Assembly: GCA_963920575.1 (NCBI GenBank)
Contig: OY986972.1
Coordinates: forward strand, 9,994,010 to 10,058,009
DNA: 64,000 nt
Reading direction: 5' to 3'
Source of the DNA: Narthecium ossifragum
Taxonomy: Eukaryota > Streptophyta > Magnoliopsida > Dioscoreales > Nartheciaceae
Shown here: positions 11,096 through 22,383 of the stretch, one piece after another
Layout: every line of letters begins with the position of its first letter
How positions within the stretch are numbered: the first letter of the stretch is position 1
Notes under the pieces: model-generated
Told to the model about the DNA's origin: nothing
Database searches by the model: none
Seen by the model: only the letters and a program-made list of their open reading frames with translations
Position numbers and translations under genes: made by a program

Positions 11096-12827
11096 TCATC
11101 AAACCTAATTTTTATTATTTGATATTTTAATTTTAAAATTAATCTTTAACTATAAGCACTATTTTTCTCTAAACAAGCAAACACATTAAAATGATTCAAA
11201 TGAAGATAATTCATACAATAAAATATATTTCATAAACAAACAGCTTTGTATGTTACTTGTACAAAAAGATAAGTTACTGCATACATGAAAGTTACATAAT
11301 TATGTTAATTCAAAAGAGTACACTTAAATTACATTAATATCCAAAACAAGTCCGATCGATATCCGCACCAGCTAACATTGATCTAATAGATCAAGCATCC
11401 TGTATATAAAAAGAAAACAAAAGAAGAGAATTAGCATTTAGAAACATAAATACAGTGTGTATAATAGACAAATATATAAAAGCCAACGTCAGAATTTAAA
11501 TTTAAGAAATAAAACGGACAGTCTCCCCTGTATTTTCGACATTTTCAAATGGTACAACTGTTTAAACAGGTTTTTAACATATCTACAACATCTTTGCAAT
11601 GTAAAAGCCTATACATTGACTTACCATTCTTAAGCATTTCCATAAGAACAAAACCAAGAGGCACATGAGTTGTAATTATGAAATAAGCATTTTCACAAGA
11701 ACAAAGCCAAGAGGCACAGGAGTTGCAATTAATAGCCACTGTTATAATAGAAATCCTAGCAACTGAGCATGAGTCTTCAAATGCAGCATACTGCAGACTT
11801 GATTCAAAACTAAGTTTATGAGAGAGAGAGAGATTATTAGCATTTGGTGAGGACAACAAAGAAGTTATACTACATTAGTGTGCTTAATAGATGAGTCCAC
11901 CTATAAGGAAATTTAGCTTAGAAAACAGTTTCCCTTACAACTACAATAGTCTACTTCATAGTTGATTCTTTTCGTCATCCTCATTAAATCAATAAGGCAC
12001 TTTCTCGATGCATCACCTAATCCACTCCATAATTAGTTTCCATAAACATACATATATATCATTTCATAGAATTTTCGATCCTCCAAACCCTCCCTTGTTT
12101 CCCTAATTAAATCTTCATACTTTGATAGTTGAATTAAACATGATAATGATCCTTTGATTACAGCTCATATAAAGATATACAGTAACACTACCAAAAAATG
12201 ACTTCAAGGTTTGTTTCTCCTAAGGATGGGAAAATTGTTGAGTACAAGCTAAGATATAGGCAATTAGGCCCATTCTTCTAGAGGGTAATGATGCATGGAC
12301 AGCATATTAGGTTGATTGGAAGAGGTTGTTTCCAAGGTGGAAGGAAGGGTGGTGATATATCTGTGTTTCATCATCTAAACTGATCTAAAACCTCGGTTGT
12401 TGGTAGTTGTTAGATGGTTGGTGTCATAACAGTGAAACGTTTCCCCTTCTAGGCCAACACATAGGGTACATGCAACTATTTGAATATATCAAAACCTTCT
12501 TCTCTTTTGGATAACTACTTAATTGAGAGCACTTACACATGGAATCATGCAATGCTTGCAACGAGGCCAATGAAATAAATTAACCATGGTCATCAGAATG
12601 TGGATATGATCAAGAAGTCAAGAACAAAAAAAAGCTGAACATGTTTTTTTAAGCCTTAAACATACAATTATCAAGCTTTTTGAAGGCAACTCACATCGGT
12701 TTTGAAATTAAAGGAATAGTTTAAGGGAATAAAAAAGAACACACCACCTGTGAAGGACAAAAAGCTCAAAGCAATGGATAGATGTGCACAAGTGAGAATC
12801 ACACAAGTGAACTTGAACCATGTAATG
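11096..12827. other. CACTA interior without recognisable gene
   Basis: AT-rich. A 104-codon minus frame at 11545-11859 has no family signature I recognise. Nothing else stands out. Confidence 0.4.
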
Positions 12828-12938
12828 TTATTTTAAGAATGATTGAACACTTACCCTATTTGTATCAATAGAGGGTGATGCCCTGGATTGTGTCGCCCTA
12901 GATTGTGTCATGTTGTTGAAGAAGTAAGCCATACGTAC

Positions 12939-13230
12939 TTGAAAAATAACATCAAATTCACGTGTGAAATGTGATTCACCATCTTTCGCTTGTTGATTCA
13001 CAAGATCATGTCGTTTGTCCGACATCAACAATTTCATAGTTTGTTAAAAAAATTCAAAATGCAACAAATTGGAACAAAGATTAAGGCAAATAAAATATCG
13101 CATTTACACTTACATGAATTTCCATAGATCTAGGATCGGACCATCCCAACTCCCATTCTTTATCTTTCTTAGTATGTTGCAATAGCCAAATTTGATCAGG
13201 GGTTGCCTTTTCACTAGTTGTTGGGTCTCT
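12939..13230 (-). pseudogene. CACTA transposase exons (plant transposase, Ptta/En/Spm type)
   Basis: Two minus-strand exon-like pieces. The first (13230 to 13114) follows a TAG acceptor and reads IWLLQHTKKDKEWELGW then DPRSMEIH. The phrase HTKKDKEW is the signature of the plant CACTA-associated transposase family. It ends at a GTAAGT donor. The second (about 13037 to 12939) reads SDKRHDLVNQQAKDGESHF then TREFDVIFQ and ends at a GTACGT donor; its acceptor is not clear. Both fit the C-terminal half of this family. No complete reading frame remains, so the element could not make this protein itself. Confidence 0.7.
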
Positions 13231-13559
13231 CTACATTAAATAACATACTCAAGATTCTATCTTGTATTCACAAATAGCTAAGTTCATCAATATTTTTAAA
13301 AAAGAGAAAAAGGATTGAAGTTGTTGCTATGATTCAAGATATCACGAAGAACAAAAGCAGAGTAAGTCACAACTGCTACAATTTTTAGCAAATCTAGGTA
13401 GCAAGTCACGTGCACCCGACATCATTATCAAGCCTTCTTAGGCATTAATCTATGAGTATGAAACTTTTCAAGCACAAACTATAAATAAATGGTTGAGATT
13501 CATGAGAAAGACGAGAAACAGAGTAGCTTGCGTTTATTAATGAATATGGCAGAATGCTT

Positions 13560-13720
13560 GTGGAGCGAGGTGAGGAGATGAGTCAGGTGGGGAGATGGGG
13601 GGGGTCGGAGAGGGAGGGAGGGAGGTAGGGAGAGGGGGGGGAGGTGTTATAAAAGCCAACATCATCAACCAGAGGGGAGGTCGGGGAGGAGGGGGGTAGC
13701 TAGCCATCTTTACCTAGCTC
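13560..13720 (+). repeat. G-rich low-complexity tract
   Basis: Runs of GGGG and GGGGGG separated by a few bases on the plus strand (GAGGGAGGGAGG, GGGGGGGGAGG). A similar run lies near 13888-13900. G-quadruplex formation is plausible. Confidence 0.6.
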
Positions 13721-13726
13721 TCTCCA

Positions 13727-13858
13727 TTGGAGGGCAAGACGCTGCTCAACCTCTAGCGCATCCTCGAGTACCCGCTGGCCCTCGCCGGATGGAACAACTA
13801 CACCGACTTCTGCTACCTCCTTCCCTCTGATTCCGTCTCGGTGAACTGCTCCGGATAG
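13727..13858 (+). pseudogene. Captured fragment of an LRR receptor-like kinase gene (At3g03770-like N-terminus)
   Basis: A GC-rich plus-strand segment reads LEGKTLLNL, a TAG in place of Gln, then ILEYPLALAGWNNYTDFCY and LLPSDSVSVNCSG. This matches the N-terminal LRRNT segment of the plant inactive LRR receptor-kinase group that includes Arabidopsis At3g03770, where the motif is a Leu-rich helix followed by W.N(Y/W)TDFC and PS.S..V.C. It lies inside the CACTA element, opposite in direction to the transposase, with base composition unlike its AT-rich surroundings. It is therefore best read as a host-gene fragment captured by the transposon. It is about 44 codons and cannot be functional alone. 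Confidence 0.7.
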
Positions 13859-13974
13859 GCTACCAGGAAATCACGCTTAACGGAGGGGAGGGGGGGGGGG
13901 ATACCAGGTAATCGCGCTTACCATGAGGGAAGTGGGGGTAAGGGAGCTTACATATTTGGTTACCTGAGTCCACC

Positions 13975-14052
13975 GAGCACGCAGCCGAGCATGCCGCCGA
14001 GCACGCCGCCGGAGTCCGCCGAGCACGCCGCCGGAGTCCGCCGAGCACGCTT
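13975..14052. repeat. GC-rich minisatellite CGCCGGAGTCCGCCGAGCA
   Basis: About three imperfect copies of a 21-bp unit, GCCGGAGTCCGCCGAGCACG and relatives, within the GC-rich captured region of the CACTA element. Confidence 0.7.
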
Positions 14053-14583
14053 CATTGGCAGAGAAGGGAGGAGAGGGGAGGTGATGGGAGAGGAGATGAG
14101 TTTAGAAGTTTAGGGATTTAGAGGAAATGAGAGACTTACAGGAGAGGAGATGAGAGACTTAGGTTTAGGGATTCAGGGATTTAGAGGTTTTATATTAGCT
14201 TTTTTTTTGTTTTCAATTTTTACTTTTACTAAATGCTAGGCTACAGTGACAAGCAAATAATGTTTTACTCGTCACTAAATACTATTAGTGAAAAACACTA
14301 ATTTGTTGTCACTAAATGTAAATTTTACTCCCGCTAAATTAGCCAATTTTTTATGCTATGTTATTTTTCAATTTTTAGTGGCGGGCATTAGGGACGACAA
14401 ATAATTTTCATCACTGTACATAAGGTATTCAGTGACAACTAGAAAATCTCATCACTGAAAAATCAGGCAAATTAAGACCAATGACAACAAATTAATCTTG
14501 TGACTGTAGGCGTATCTTTTGTGACAATAACTGCTATTGTCACTGAATGCTCGTCACTGTAGCCTACATTTCTTGTAGGGAAA

Positions 14584-15449
14584 ATTGATGTTTTCATTGA
14601 CTTTTTTTTCTCCATTTGGGCTAGATTTTCAGATATGTGATTCGGCGGATTCAAATGAGTAGGTACACCAATTATTATGTCAATGGGATGGATCTAGTGA
14701 TAGTTATGACATATCCATCTTTTTGCAAGTTTCATAAAATTTGGGATTTTGCACTTGAATGTGCCATGCTACCTACTATGTATATGTATCTATATCTATT
14801 AGGCCATATTGGTCGAGCATTACGTAGGCTTGTGGGTGAACCAAGGGAGTCATGCCCCTTGAGACTGTTTAGTATAAATGGCTGATGGTGTGCCAAATTG
14901 TATGTTGAGCACATGTTTAGTTTAATTGGTTGAAGGTGTGCCGTTTCGACTGTTTATAGGAATGTAAATGCTTGGACTGGTTGGTGAACCTCATGGAGGC
15001 ATGTGTGGCTATTGTGTTTTTGGTAGATTTAATCTTATTTGTGCCCCTTGTTATGCTTAGACCGTTATTATGTTTACGCTATGTTCCCCTTTAGCCAGCG
15101 TTGCATTATACTTAGCCTTGTACGTTGATGTGGCATTTGTTGCATGCTTATAACTCTATTTATACGCTATTAATGTGCTTGATCATTCATGCATTTGATT
15201 GCATTAGAAGATAAGGCTAGGACGTGGGCAAATAGGTATTTCACAAATCCGTGTGACTCGGGTACGCCAGATCTAGCCCAAGGGCCGGGCTTCGGTAGAA
15301 TGTGGTTTAGGACGTGATTGTTGTCTTGATCGATTACGTTATCTGTCAAGAATTATTTTGTAGTTGAACCTAAATATTGCATTGTTTGAGGTGTAGAGGT
15401 TATGTCGGTTCTCCCGAGACAAGTGCTAAGGGTGTACGTGTGCCCGATG
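14584..15449. other. Unassigned repeat-like DNA right of the CACTA element
   Basis: Continuation of 9657-10401. No gene seen. It includes a block near 15270-15300 (CCAGATCTAGCCCAAGGGCC) that weakly resembles part of LTR-B. Confidence 0.3.
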
Positions 15450-16094
15450 TGTGAGGACCTGTCCCTCTACTCCTGGGTCGACCACCTGGGTCGGGCCCGT
15501 GGTTCGTTCACTTGTTTCGCGTTGAGCGCACAATCCGGTGGTTTGCTTTGTTTCATAGACCCCAAGGGAAATTCGGTAGATTGCGCCTTGTCGATTTGTT
15601 TCACACACGCATGTACACACACTGACCGTGTTTGTGTTAAAGTTTATTTAGAACGGTTAGGTGAACCCGAGATCAGAAGATCCGGACTTGGGCTTGTGTT
15701 CTAGCCCAAGTCTAGCTTTCTGCACAAAAGAATCGATCTTTTCTTATTAAAAAGATCGATCATTTGGTGCTTGGAAGTCAAAGTTCATCGTCATGAAGGA
15801 TCGATAGCGGTTCGTCCGTCTATAAAACGGATGTCAACCCCTTCTTCAATCCCTTTTCAAATCCGCCGTTCTTGAGCTCAGATTTAGAGAGATTTTGGAG
15901 GAGATTAAGGACGATTTTAGGCTCAGAACCGCGGATTGAAGCTGCTCTAGACTAGGTAGGGATCCTACGTACTTGTTTTCGGTTTTCTTTGGGAATTTTT
16001 GATTATCCAATGATCTTTTGAGTAGATTCATTGTGTATCCATGATGGTTTTCAGTGCAAGTACTGGTTTTTGATTCGTGGTCCCTCGTACCATC
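15450..16094 (+). repeat. LTR-B, 5' part, plus sense
   Basis: Starts TGTGAGGACCTGTCCCTC. It holds the family's conserved blocks (TGTTTCACAC, ACACACTGACC, GAACGGTTAGGTG, AGCCCAAGTCTAGC), an AAGAATCGATCTTTTC palindrome cluster at about 15728-15765 and a TATA box at 15820-15827 (CTATAAAACGG). It matches the reverse complement of 22810-23351 and 26470-26994. It is cut at 16094 by the LTR-C copy. Confidence 0.85.
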
Positions 16095-17422
16095 TGATGT
16101 CGCTCAAATGTGTCTCACACAACGGTCACGGTATAGTACAACATAAGAGAGGGTGATCTCATAGAGAGACAAGCAGAAAGGATCCAGAAAAGCAGAAAAC
16201 AATATATCGAAAACTATCAATAGCGTAAGAGTTAAGAAAGTTAGATCGAACATTTAACAGTAAAGCTAGTTAACTAAGGAAATTAGGATTTGGATGAGGC
16301 TAGGCTTCAAGAATCCTTCACTCGGACTTAGGTTCTTGTCTTATCAATGGTACATGTGATACTCGGTTGAGGGATTAACATCCCAATCACCTCGACTGGA
16401 AGATATAGAATTATGAATATAATAGAAGATAAATGTCTCTACCTATGATTGGTTCTTCTCATTGTAACCCTAACTCCGTTTTACCAGAACCTAAGAATAC
16501 ACGATACCGGCTTTCACTACAGTCAACGTGCAGCAAAAGTTGCATGGGACCAAGTGGTTACACCCAAAACGTGCACAAAACAACGGTGGTCACAACAGTG
16601 CAGTAAAAACAATCAGTCCATAGGGAGGCAAAAAAGCAGGAGGAAAACACAAGCATACAAGGTAGCTAACTAGGGGTTATCAAGATTAGAATAACAGAAC
16701 AAAGCATGTAATAAGATATGGTTGGTTTGTTGATCAAATTCAGAGGGTAAACAAGGGTTGAAAGGATCGAGGCGAGGCCTTGGAAATCACCTTCTCTAAC
16801 CTGGGTATTTTCCTCACCCAGTATCCTTGTATAACACAATCAAGGGATTCACATCCCAATCCCTTGATCGGAAGGTATAGAAATATAAATCATGCTGTCA
16901 CAAGGTAATGATCTCAATGAATCTATCCTCAACAATTAAGAATGAAACCTTGCTTACAAGGGTCTAAGACGATGATGTATCAACTGTCACGACGGACACA
17001 TTGCAGCAAACAGGATCCAAGAAGCAAGTGACCTATGCATACATCCATTCTAAATCGATGAAGTATCAGCTGTCACGGCGGACAAAACGCAGTAAAGAAG
17101 TGGACATGGCCTATAAATCATTATCTAAGCATGGATTAAATAACCATCCCCTCATAGGAAGAGCATGACTGATATGTGGACTAATCCAGTAAAACATGCA
17201 TCGAAGGCTTATAAGAGTAGAGAGGATTGAAACAAAATCGATCATCTATTCAATAAAAAGAATCTAATACAAAAATAAAGGATGAGAAGAAAAACCAGGA
17301 ATAGAGGAGGATCAGCCTGTAGCCCAGCAGAATACTAGTCACATTTCCCCATCTTCTCTCTCTCTCTCCTATGCATGTGGTATGTCTCAATGAATTGATA
17401 CCATAAACCTTACCCCTAGGGG

Positions 17423-17433
17423 TGTATTTATAG
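17423..17433 (-). promoter_or_regulatory. TATA box downstream of the heat-shock-element array
   Basis: The minus strand reads CCTATAAATACACC. It lies about 140 bp downstream, in the minus sense, of the array at 17570-17632 and is followed by a GA-rich leader. Confidence 0.6.
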
Positions 17434-17569
17434 GCAAAGTTTTCTTATCCACTCAAGGGTAAAAGGGTAATTTGAGTAGGTGGTCAAAGGATCTTATCCA
17501 TTGACTAGGAATCTTATCCACTCAGGGGTAAATGGGTAATTCTGAGTGGTCAAAGAATCTTCTCGACTG

Positions 17570-17632
17570 GAATGTTCTAGAAATTTCTAGAACGTTCTAG
17601 AACGTTCTCGAAAGTTCTAGAAAGTTCTAGAA
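17570..17632. promoter_or_regulatory. Heat-shock-element array
   Basis: Six TTCnnGAA units start at 17575, 17585, 17595, 17605, 17615 and 17625, exactly 10 bp apart and preceded by GAA at 17570. This makes one unbroken run of alternating GAA and TTC blocks at 5-bp spacing, the consensus bound by heat-shock factor trimers. Heat-driven LTR promoters with such elements are known in plants (ONSEN/ATCOPIA78). Confidence 0.8.
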
Positions 17633-18436
17633 TTTCAAGGGTCTCTTTTCAATGCGTCCGGTGTCGAGATGCTTCTCTAGTCGATGGGCCGTCCAACAGG
17701 GTGATCGTTTGGTGCAGAAATGCTTCTCCGGTTTATGGTCCATCCTGTCGGGTGATCGTCTGGTGGTCTGACCAGAGTGGCAGTTTCAGCTATTTATTTG
17801 ACTCTTTATTCTAGAAATCCACAAAGACTCCAAAAACATGTGAAACACACCAATTCAACCCCATTTCAACAACTAAGGGTATAACAAATCATACATATTA
17901 AACAAGATTTAACAACGTTTAATGCACAAATCGGGTATCCAAAACAAGTAATTGGATGCAATATCTGCATCCAATCACCATGCGCTAACCCTGTCTTACC
18001 ATATCCCTACGAGTATGCAATACCAGCTGTCACTACAGGCAATGCATAACAAAGGTTTCACGAGACTAGGTAGGAGAACAAAAGAGATAACTATGGGATC
18101 GCAATATCATAAAAGAAGCATGACTAGATTGATAATAGTGTTCAACCACAAAGCAAAATGTAAAGATTCAATACATATATAGAGTTTAAAAAATAAAGAT
18201 CAAAACATGAACCATCGATGAAGAAGAAACCCTCGTCCTTGCTCCGTCATCCATCCGCCATGCCTCGAAGGTTTACTCGGCCATGGAGATGAAGAATCTC
18301 CTCTTTCTTCCTCCAACTACTCTCCAATCTCTGCCAAACAGTCCTCTTTAAATAACTCTAAGTCCCTTATTTATAGCCTCCAAGTTGTTGATGATTGGAT
18401 TTAATCTATCCGTCCAATTATTTCCATCTACAATGT

Positions 18437-18705
18437 TTGGATCGATCCAGAGTAAGTTTGGATCGATCCACTGTGCAAAACGGGAAAACAAGCCTATGGA
18501 AACAGGGTTGGATCGATCCACTATGGAGTTGGATCGATTCACTGTGCAAAGCTGCAATCATGTCTCTGGAAAGACCTTTCAGATCGATCCAAAAAGTCTA
18601 GATCTATCCAGATTCACTTTGGATCAATCCAGATTCACTTTGGATTCGATCCATATTCACTTTGGATCGATCCACTGTGAACTTGGATTGATCCAAAATG
18701 GTAAA
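18437..18705. repeat. Palindrome cluster (TGGATCGATCCA type) in LTR-C
   Basis: About ten copies of TTGGATCGATCCA and close variants, 60-330 bp upstream of the TATA box at 18367-18376 in the minus sense. The core is GATCGATC, as in the other LTRs, but the outer bases differ (TGG...CCA). Confidence 0.85.
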
Positions 18706-19073
18706 TTCGCCAAAAGTTAACACTTCTTCTCAGCATTGTGCACTGGTAGCAAAAAATGTTGTAAGTCTCTCTTGAAAACTTGAAATCACGAATCGTAAAC
18801 TTCTCCAGAAATGAAACTTCCAGATCTTTCCATGCATTTATGGTAAATCATCTGGTTCGTGTAGAACAACTATAGTTTAATCTTCAAACTTGACCCATGT
18901 AATCTTTTCATCTTTTTTGCACCTTTTGACTCCTATTTCCTGCATTTTTTAACAAGCTTTGTGAAATATCATATAAGTATGAGAAGAATACTAAAGAGGC
19001 CAATGACACATGAAGAATCCAGCAGTTGGGCTAGTCTTAGTCACGTTCAGAGTGCACTTTCAAACACTCATCA

Positions 19074-20325
19074 CACCTCCCAGCCAGCTTATTGCTAGTC
19101 TCTAACATTTAAAAGCGCATAAAAATATTACTGAGCACACCAACGGTCTAAAGCTATAGACATGCATGACAAAAATTCTACCTTGTCAGGTCAATAGTGT
19201 TATGTAATACAGAGCACGAAAACTTATTATACTCATACACATACTACTAACACATGAAATTAACTTCTACACTTCGAGCATGCTAAACACCATCCAGACG
19301 AACACATCTGACGTGACAAATAAAACTTACATACAGAGGCAACTTCTACCCACCATTAGTCCAAACACACTACTATCTTCCTGACCCATCATCCAACCCT
19401 CGCACTTTAATTACAACATGCTCTTTCTTTTTATTTTTCTTTTTTGAACTATCAGACACCTTGCCTTTTTATGTGATCACTCTCCCTCCATTTCTTGAGG
19501 CGCAAAGACCCGGTTACTTGGCAAAACACTTAATAGTTATATATATATATATATAGCTATAAGTTGTTCTACCCTTTTTACGCGAACTCCCCACTTCCTG
19601 AGGCAAGATCACCCGGTTACTCAGTAGATCACTTAATAATTGTTTACGCACAACTTGATCCCTTAAGTAATCAAGCTCCAGAATCTTACTATTTTTTTTT
19701 TGCACGCAATCCTCATCATACTAGCTAAAGTTGAAATCATGGTCCTTAACAATAACGTGCTTATTCCTCTGATAAGTATAATTGCCACTACACATAAAGT
19801 GTTCGTGTGTGAATCACATGATGTTCTACCTTCAGGTTATCACATATGCAATCAATGTATAGGTCAATCAATGTGAAAGCAACATGCATAATAAACATAA
19901 AAATTTCAACTCATGTACAATTTCTAGTAACATGATCAATTCAACACTATTAAACCCACAAAGTAGCATGCATAAGGTCATGTGTACCTACCCCCAACCT
20001 AAAATTCACATTGTCCTCAATGTGTACTAATCATGGCAATAGATTAAAACAGGATGCAGGTTTAAATTTAAAATAGAATAAATAACAATTATAAATCGAT
20101 ATAGGAGCGAGGCCACCTAACAAACTAGCTCTAATCCTGCCCAAGGTTCCTTAGGGTGGCCAAATTTCTCATCTCCAGAATAGTGGTCGAAGCTCTCAAG
20201 CAAGGTAGACGGTAGTGTAAACATCCTAAAAAAAATATAAAATAGCAAACGAAAATGAGAACGAAACCAAACAAACTAAAACAACCTAACCTAATCAAAA
20301 AGGGAAATGATAGATAGTATAAAGG
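19074..20325 (-). other. Non-coding 3' region of the Athila/Tat-like element
   Basis: Starts with a polypurine tract (minus strand GGGAGGTG against the LTR) and carries a second purine tract at 19985-20030 (minus strand ATTGAGGACAATG then TTTTAGGTTGGGGGTAGG). There is no gene. About 1.2 kb separates pol from the 3' LTR, as in Athila/Tat elements, where an env-like gene may once have been. Confidence 0.6.
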
Positions 20326-20599
20326 TCATCCCTCGTAGACAGGGTCTACGAGAGGAACGTAATGCTCATTAGTGGCTGCCTTCTCTGGGATCGACTTCAG
20401 TCGCTGTCCATTGTCCTTGAACAACCGCCGATCCTTCGGGTCTTCAATCTCCACAGCCCCATTCTCAAATATTCTGCTAACGATAAAGGGGCCTGTCCAG
20501 CGTGATCGCAGCTTCCAAGGATGTAGGTACAACCGCACTTCATACAAGTAGACTTGCTACCCTTCTTGAAATGTTTTCCAAAGGATTCGCTTGTCATGG
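20326..20599 (-). pseudogene. Integrase C-terminal end of the Athila/Tat-like pol
   Basis: Minus strand. DKRILWKTFQEG is followed by a TAG, then QVYLYEVRLYLHPWKLRSRW and TGPFIVSRIFENGAVEIEDP. This is the C-terminal integrase segment of Ty3/gypsy Athila/Tat pol (KLRSRW.GPF is diagnostic), ending VPLVDPVYEG. It is the continuation of 23357-24325 across the solo LTR at 20600-23351. The stop and the insertion show it is dead. Confidence 0.9.
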
Positions 20600-20964
20600 T
20601 ATCACAATCATGATCTTCCAGTCGAGCTGGTCACACGACGGGTCACGCTCAATAAGAAGGAAACCAACACTGCTGACTCACAAGCAGGAAACCGGCACTG
20701 CTAGCAGGAAATGGCACCGCTGAGTAGACACGTCCTCTACTCAAGAGTCGTTATAACCGGACACCGGCTACACCTTAGAACCTGAATCGAGGCCGACATG
20801 ACCTCTAAAAAAATCATCAATCAACAAGTGTTCAAGATATCTAGGCCTATCATTGAAATCCACTGAAGACAACCACTTAAACCTAGACCTACCTATCCAG
20901 CCCCGATCCTAAGGCTAAATCCGAGCTTCCAAGCCTCGGGACAGCGATACCACATATCACCCAT

Positions 20965-21963
20965 TGAAGCTCTAAGAAGGGGGGTTTATCTTACGCTTTA
21001 TACGATAAAATAAATTAAGGAAATCAAAATTGGATGAGTCTAATTAAATCATATGCTTGCTAAAGATAAGGGCAGATAATATATTTGAGCAAGGGATATG
21101 AGATGAGAGTTAAAGAGATTGCACTAGAATTTTTATAGTGGTTCGGCCAAACTTGCCTACGTCCACTTCACTCAAGGGTCTTCTTGAGGTTCCACTACTT
21201 GTACTTCTCCCTTACAAGTTTTTCCACCAAGCTTCCGGGTGCTTGGCAACCTATCCACCAAGCTTACGGGTGCTTGGCAACCTTACAATCTCTCTAATAT
21301 CTCTGTAGGATATTTCTCTCAAAGTCTACTTCACACTTGAAGTAGTTTTACAAAGGTTTAGCCAACTAATAAGAGATAGAAACTTGCTAGAATATAATTA
21401 CAATAATCCCTTAGCTCTCCCTAAGTCCTTGGCAAGTTTGCTGCACTTTCTCTTTTATAGCTGAGCTCCAAAGCCCTCCAAATAGCCTCCCAACGACTAT
21501 TTTCTTCTCCTGCAACGACTCTTTAACGGCTTTTTTCTGGGCTAGCGGTCGTTCGTCGGATCGTCCGTGATATCGTCTGCCATATTCTTCTTGAGCCACG
21601 GTCGATCCACACATCATTCGTCGCATCCACCCTGACATCGTCCGTGAAGCTCTGTTGCGAAAACCGCTTCTCAGGGTTGATACCTCGTTCGACCGTCGTT
21701 CCTCTGAGCCAGGTCACATAGGCCACAGTCGATCGGTCCATCGACCATCAGCCTATCTTCCCAAGAACATCTTCCACGGTCGATCCTTGCATCAACCGCC
21801 ATACCCCACGGTCGATCCATGCATCGTCCGTAGCTTCGACCGTCAGAACGAAAGCACATAAAATATGGTTTTAATGCTTTCCAAATTAACGAATAATAAT
21901 ACTAAACTAATGTTTTATCATCAAACATATATTTACATCATCGAAACAATATTAGGGCTAACA
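20965..21963 (-). mobile_element. Solo Ty1/copia LTR nested in LTR-B
   Basis: 999 bp, plus strand TGAAGCTCTAAG to GGGCTAACA, closely matching the copia LTR at 8081-9044. The flanks CCCAT (20960-20964) and CCCAC (21964-21968) fit a target duplication with one change. Comparison with the related LTR-B at about 25640 (ATCGCCAACGCCCTAACC) supports the insertion point. The TATA box is near 21451-21461, and the GGTCGACC-type cluster is at 21541-21845. Confidence 0.88.
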
Positions 21964-22383
21964 CCCACGACCTAACCTTATGCAACTAATGCACAATCAA
22001 ATGCATGCTATGAACATACGCAGGGGAATTAGATAAGCATGCAGCACATGTGAAGATAAAATAAACAAGGTTTGGACTCGGCACCCTGCCGGCCTAGGTG
22101 GTGAAAAGATAAAACAGGCCAAGGAACTGGTGTAGTGGTAACCCCACCAACTGCAGCCAGTCCACAAAAAGATAGCAAGTTACGGAAAGCAACCCCGGCA
22201 ACCAAGTCTAATAGTACAACATGTTAAGCTACAAATCCCGGGAGTCGCCACTCTCCCGGTTAACCACTACCCCTCATTATTAGGCTATCATCCTCAAGAA
22301 TATATAAAAGTTATAAAACGATAAAGAAAACCGCATATGCGAAGCCCCTTAAGGAAAACCCATTGATAACGCCTCTCAGCCAC

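Larger units (their letters stand above)
10402..14580 (-). mobile_element. CACTA (En/Spm) transposon with captured host-gene fragment
   Basis: The left end reads CACTACAACAAAATAGG and the inverted right end reads CCCTACAAGAAATGTAGG, so the termini match but the right outer base pair is changed from CACTA to CCCTA. A 3-bp target duplication AAA lies at 10399-10401 and 14581-14583. Both subterminal regions (10402-11095 and about 14225-14580) are packed with TGTCACTA/AGTGACAAT motifs in both orientations, the usual transposase-binding layout. Transposase remnants lie on the minus strand at 12939-13230. The 3-bp duplication and terminal motif make the family call firm; the element is defective. 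Confidence 0.92.
16095..19073 (-). repeat. LTR-C: 3' LTR of an Athila/Tat-like retrotransposon
   Basis: The plus strand begins TGATGTCGCTC and ends ACACTCATCA. The flank at 19074 (CACCTCCC) is a polypurine tract on the minus strand, so this is the 3' LTR of the element whose pol remains lie at 20326-24325. No target duplication joins its two sides (CCATC against CACCT), which fits a terminal LTR. It contains the conserved block (18730-18905), a palindrome cluster (18437-18705), a TATA box (18367-18376) and leader. It also contains an internal stretch (about 16545-18010) with its own leader, TATA box and heat-shock elements, and this stretch looks like a second LTR promoter merged or nested in. 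Confidence 0.8.

Noticed and set aside
11545..11859. 104-codon minus-strand frame in the CACTA element
   Set aside because: No similarity that I recognise to transposase or host proteins and no splice context; left unassigned.
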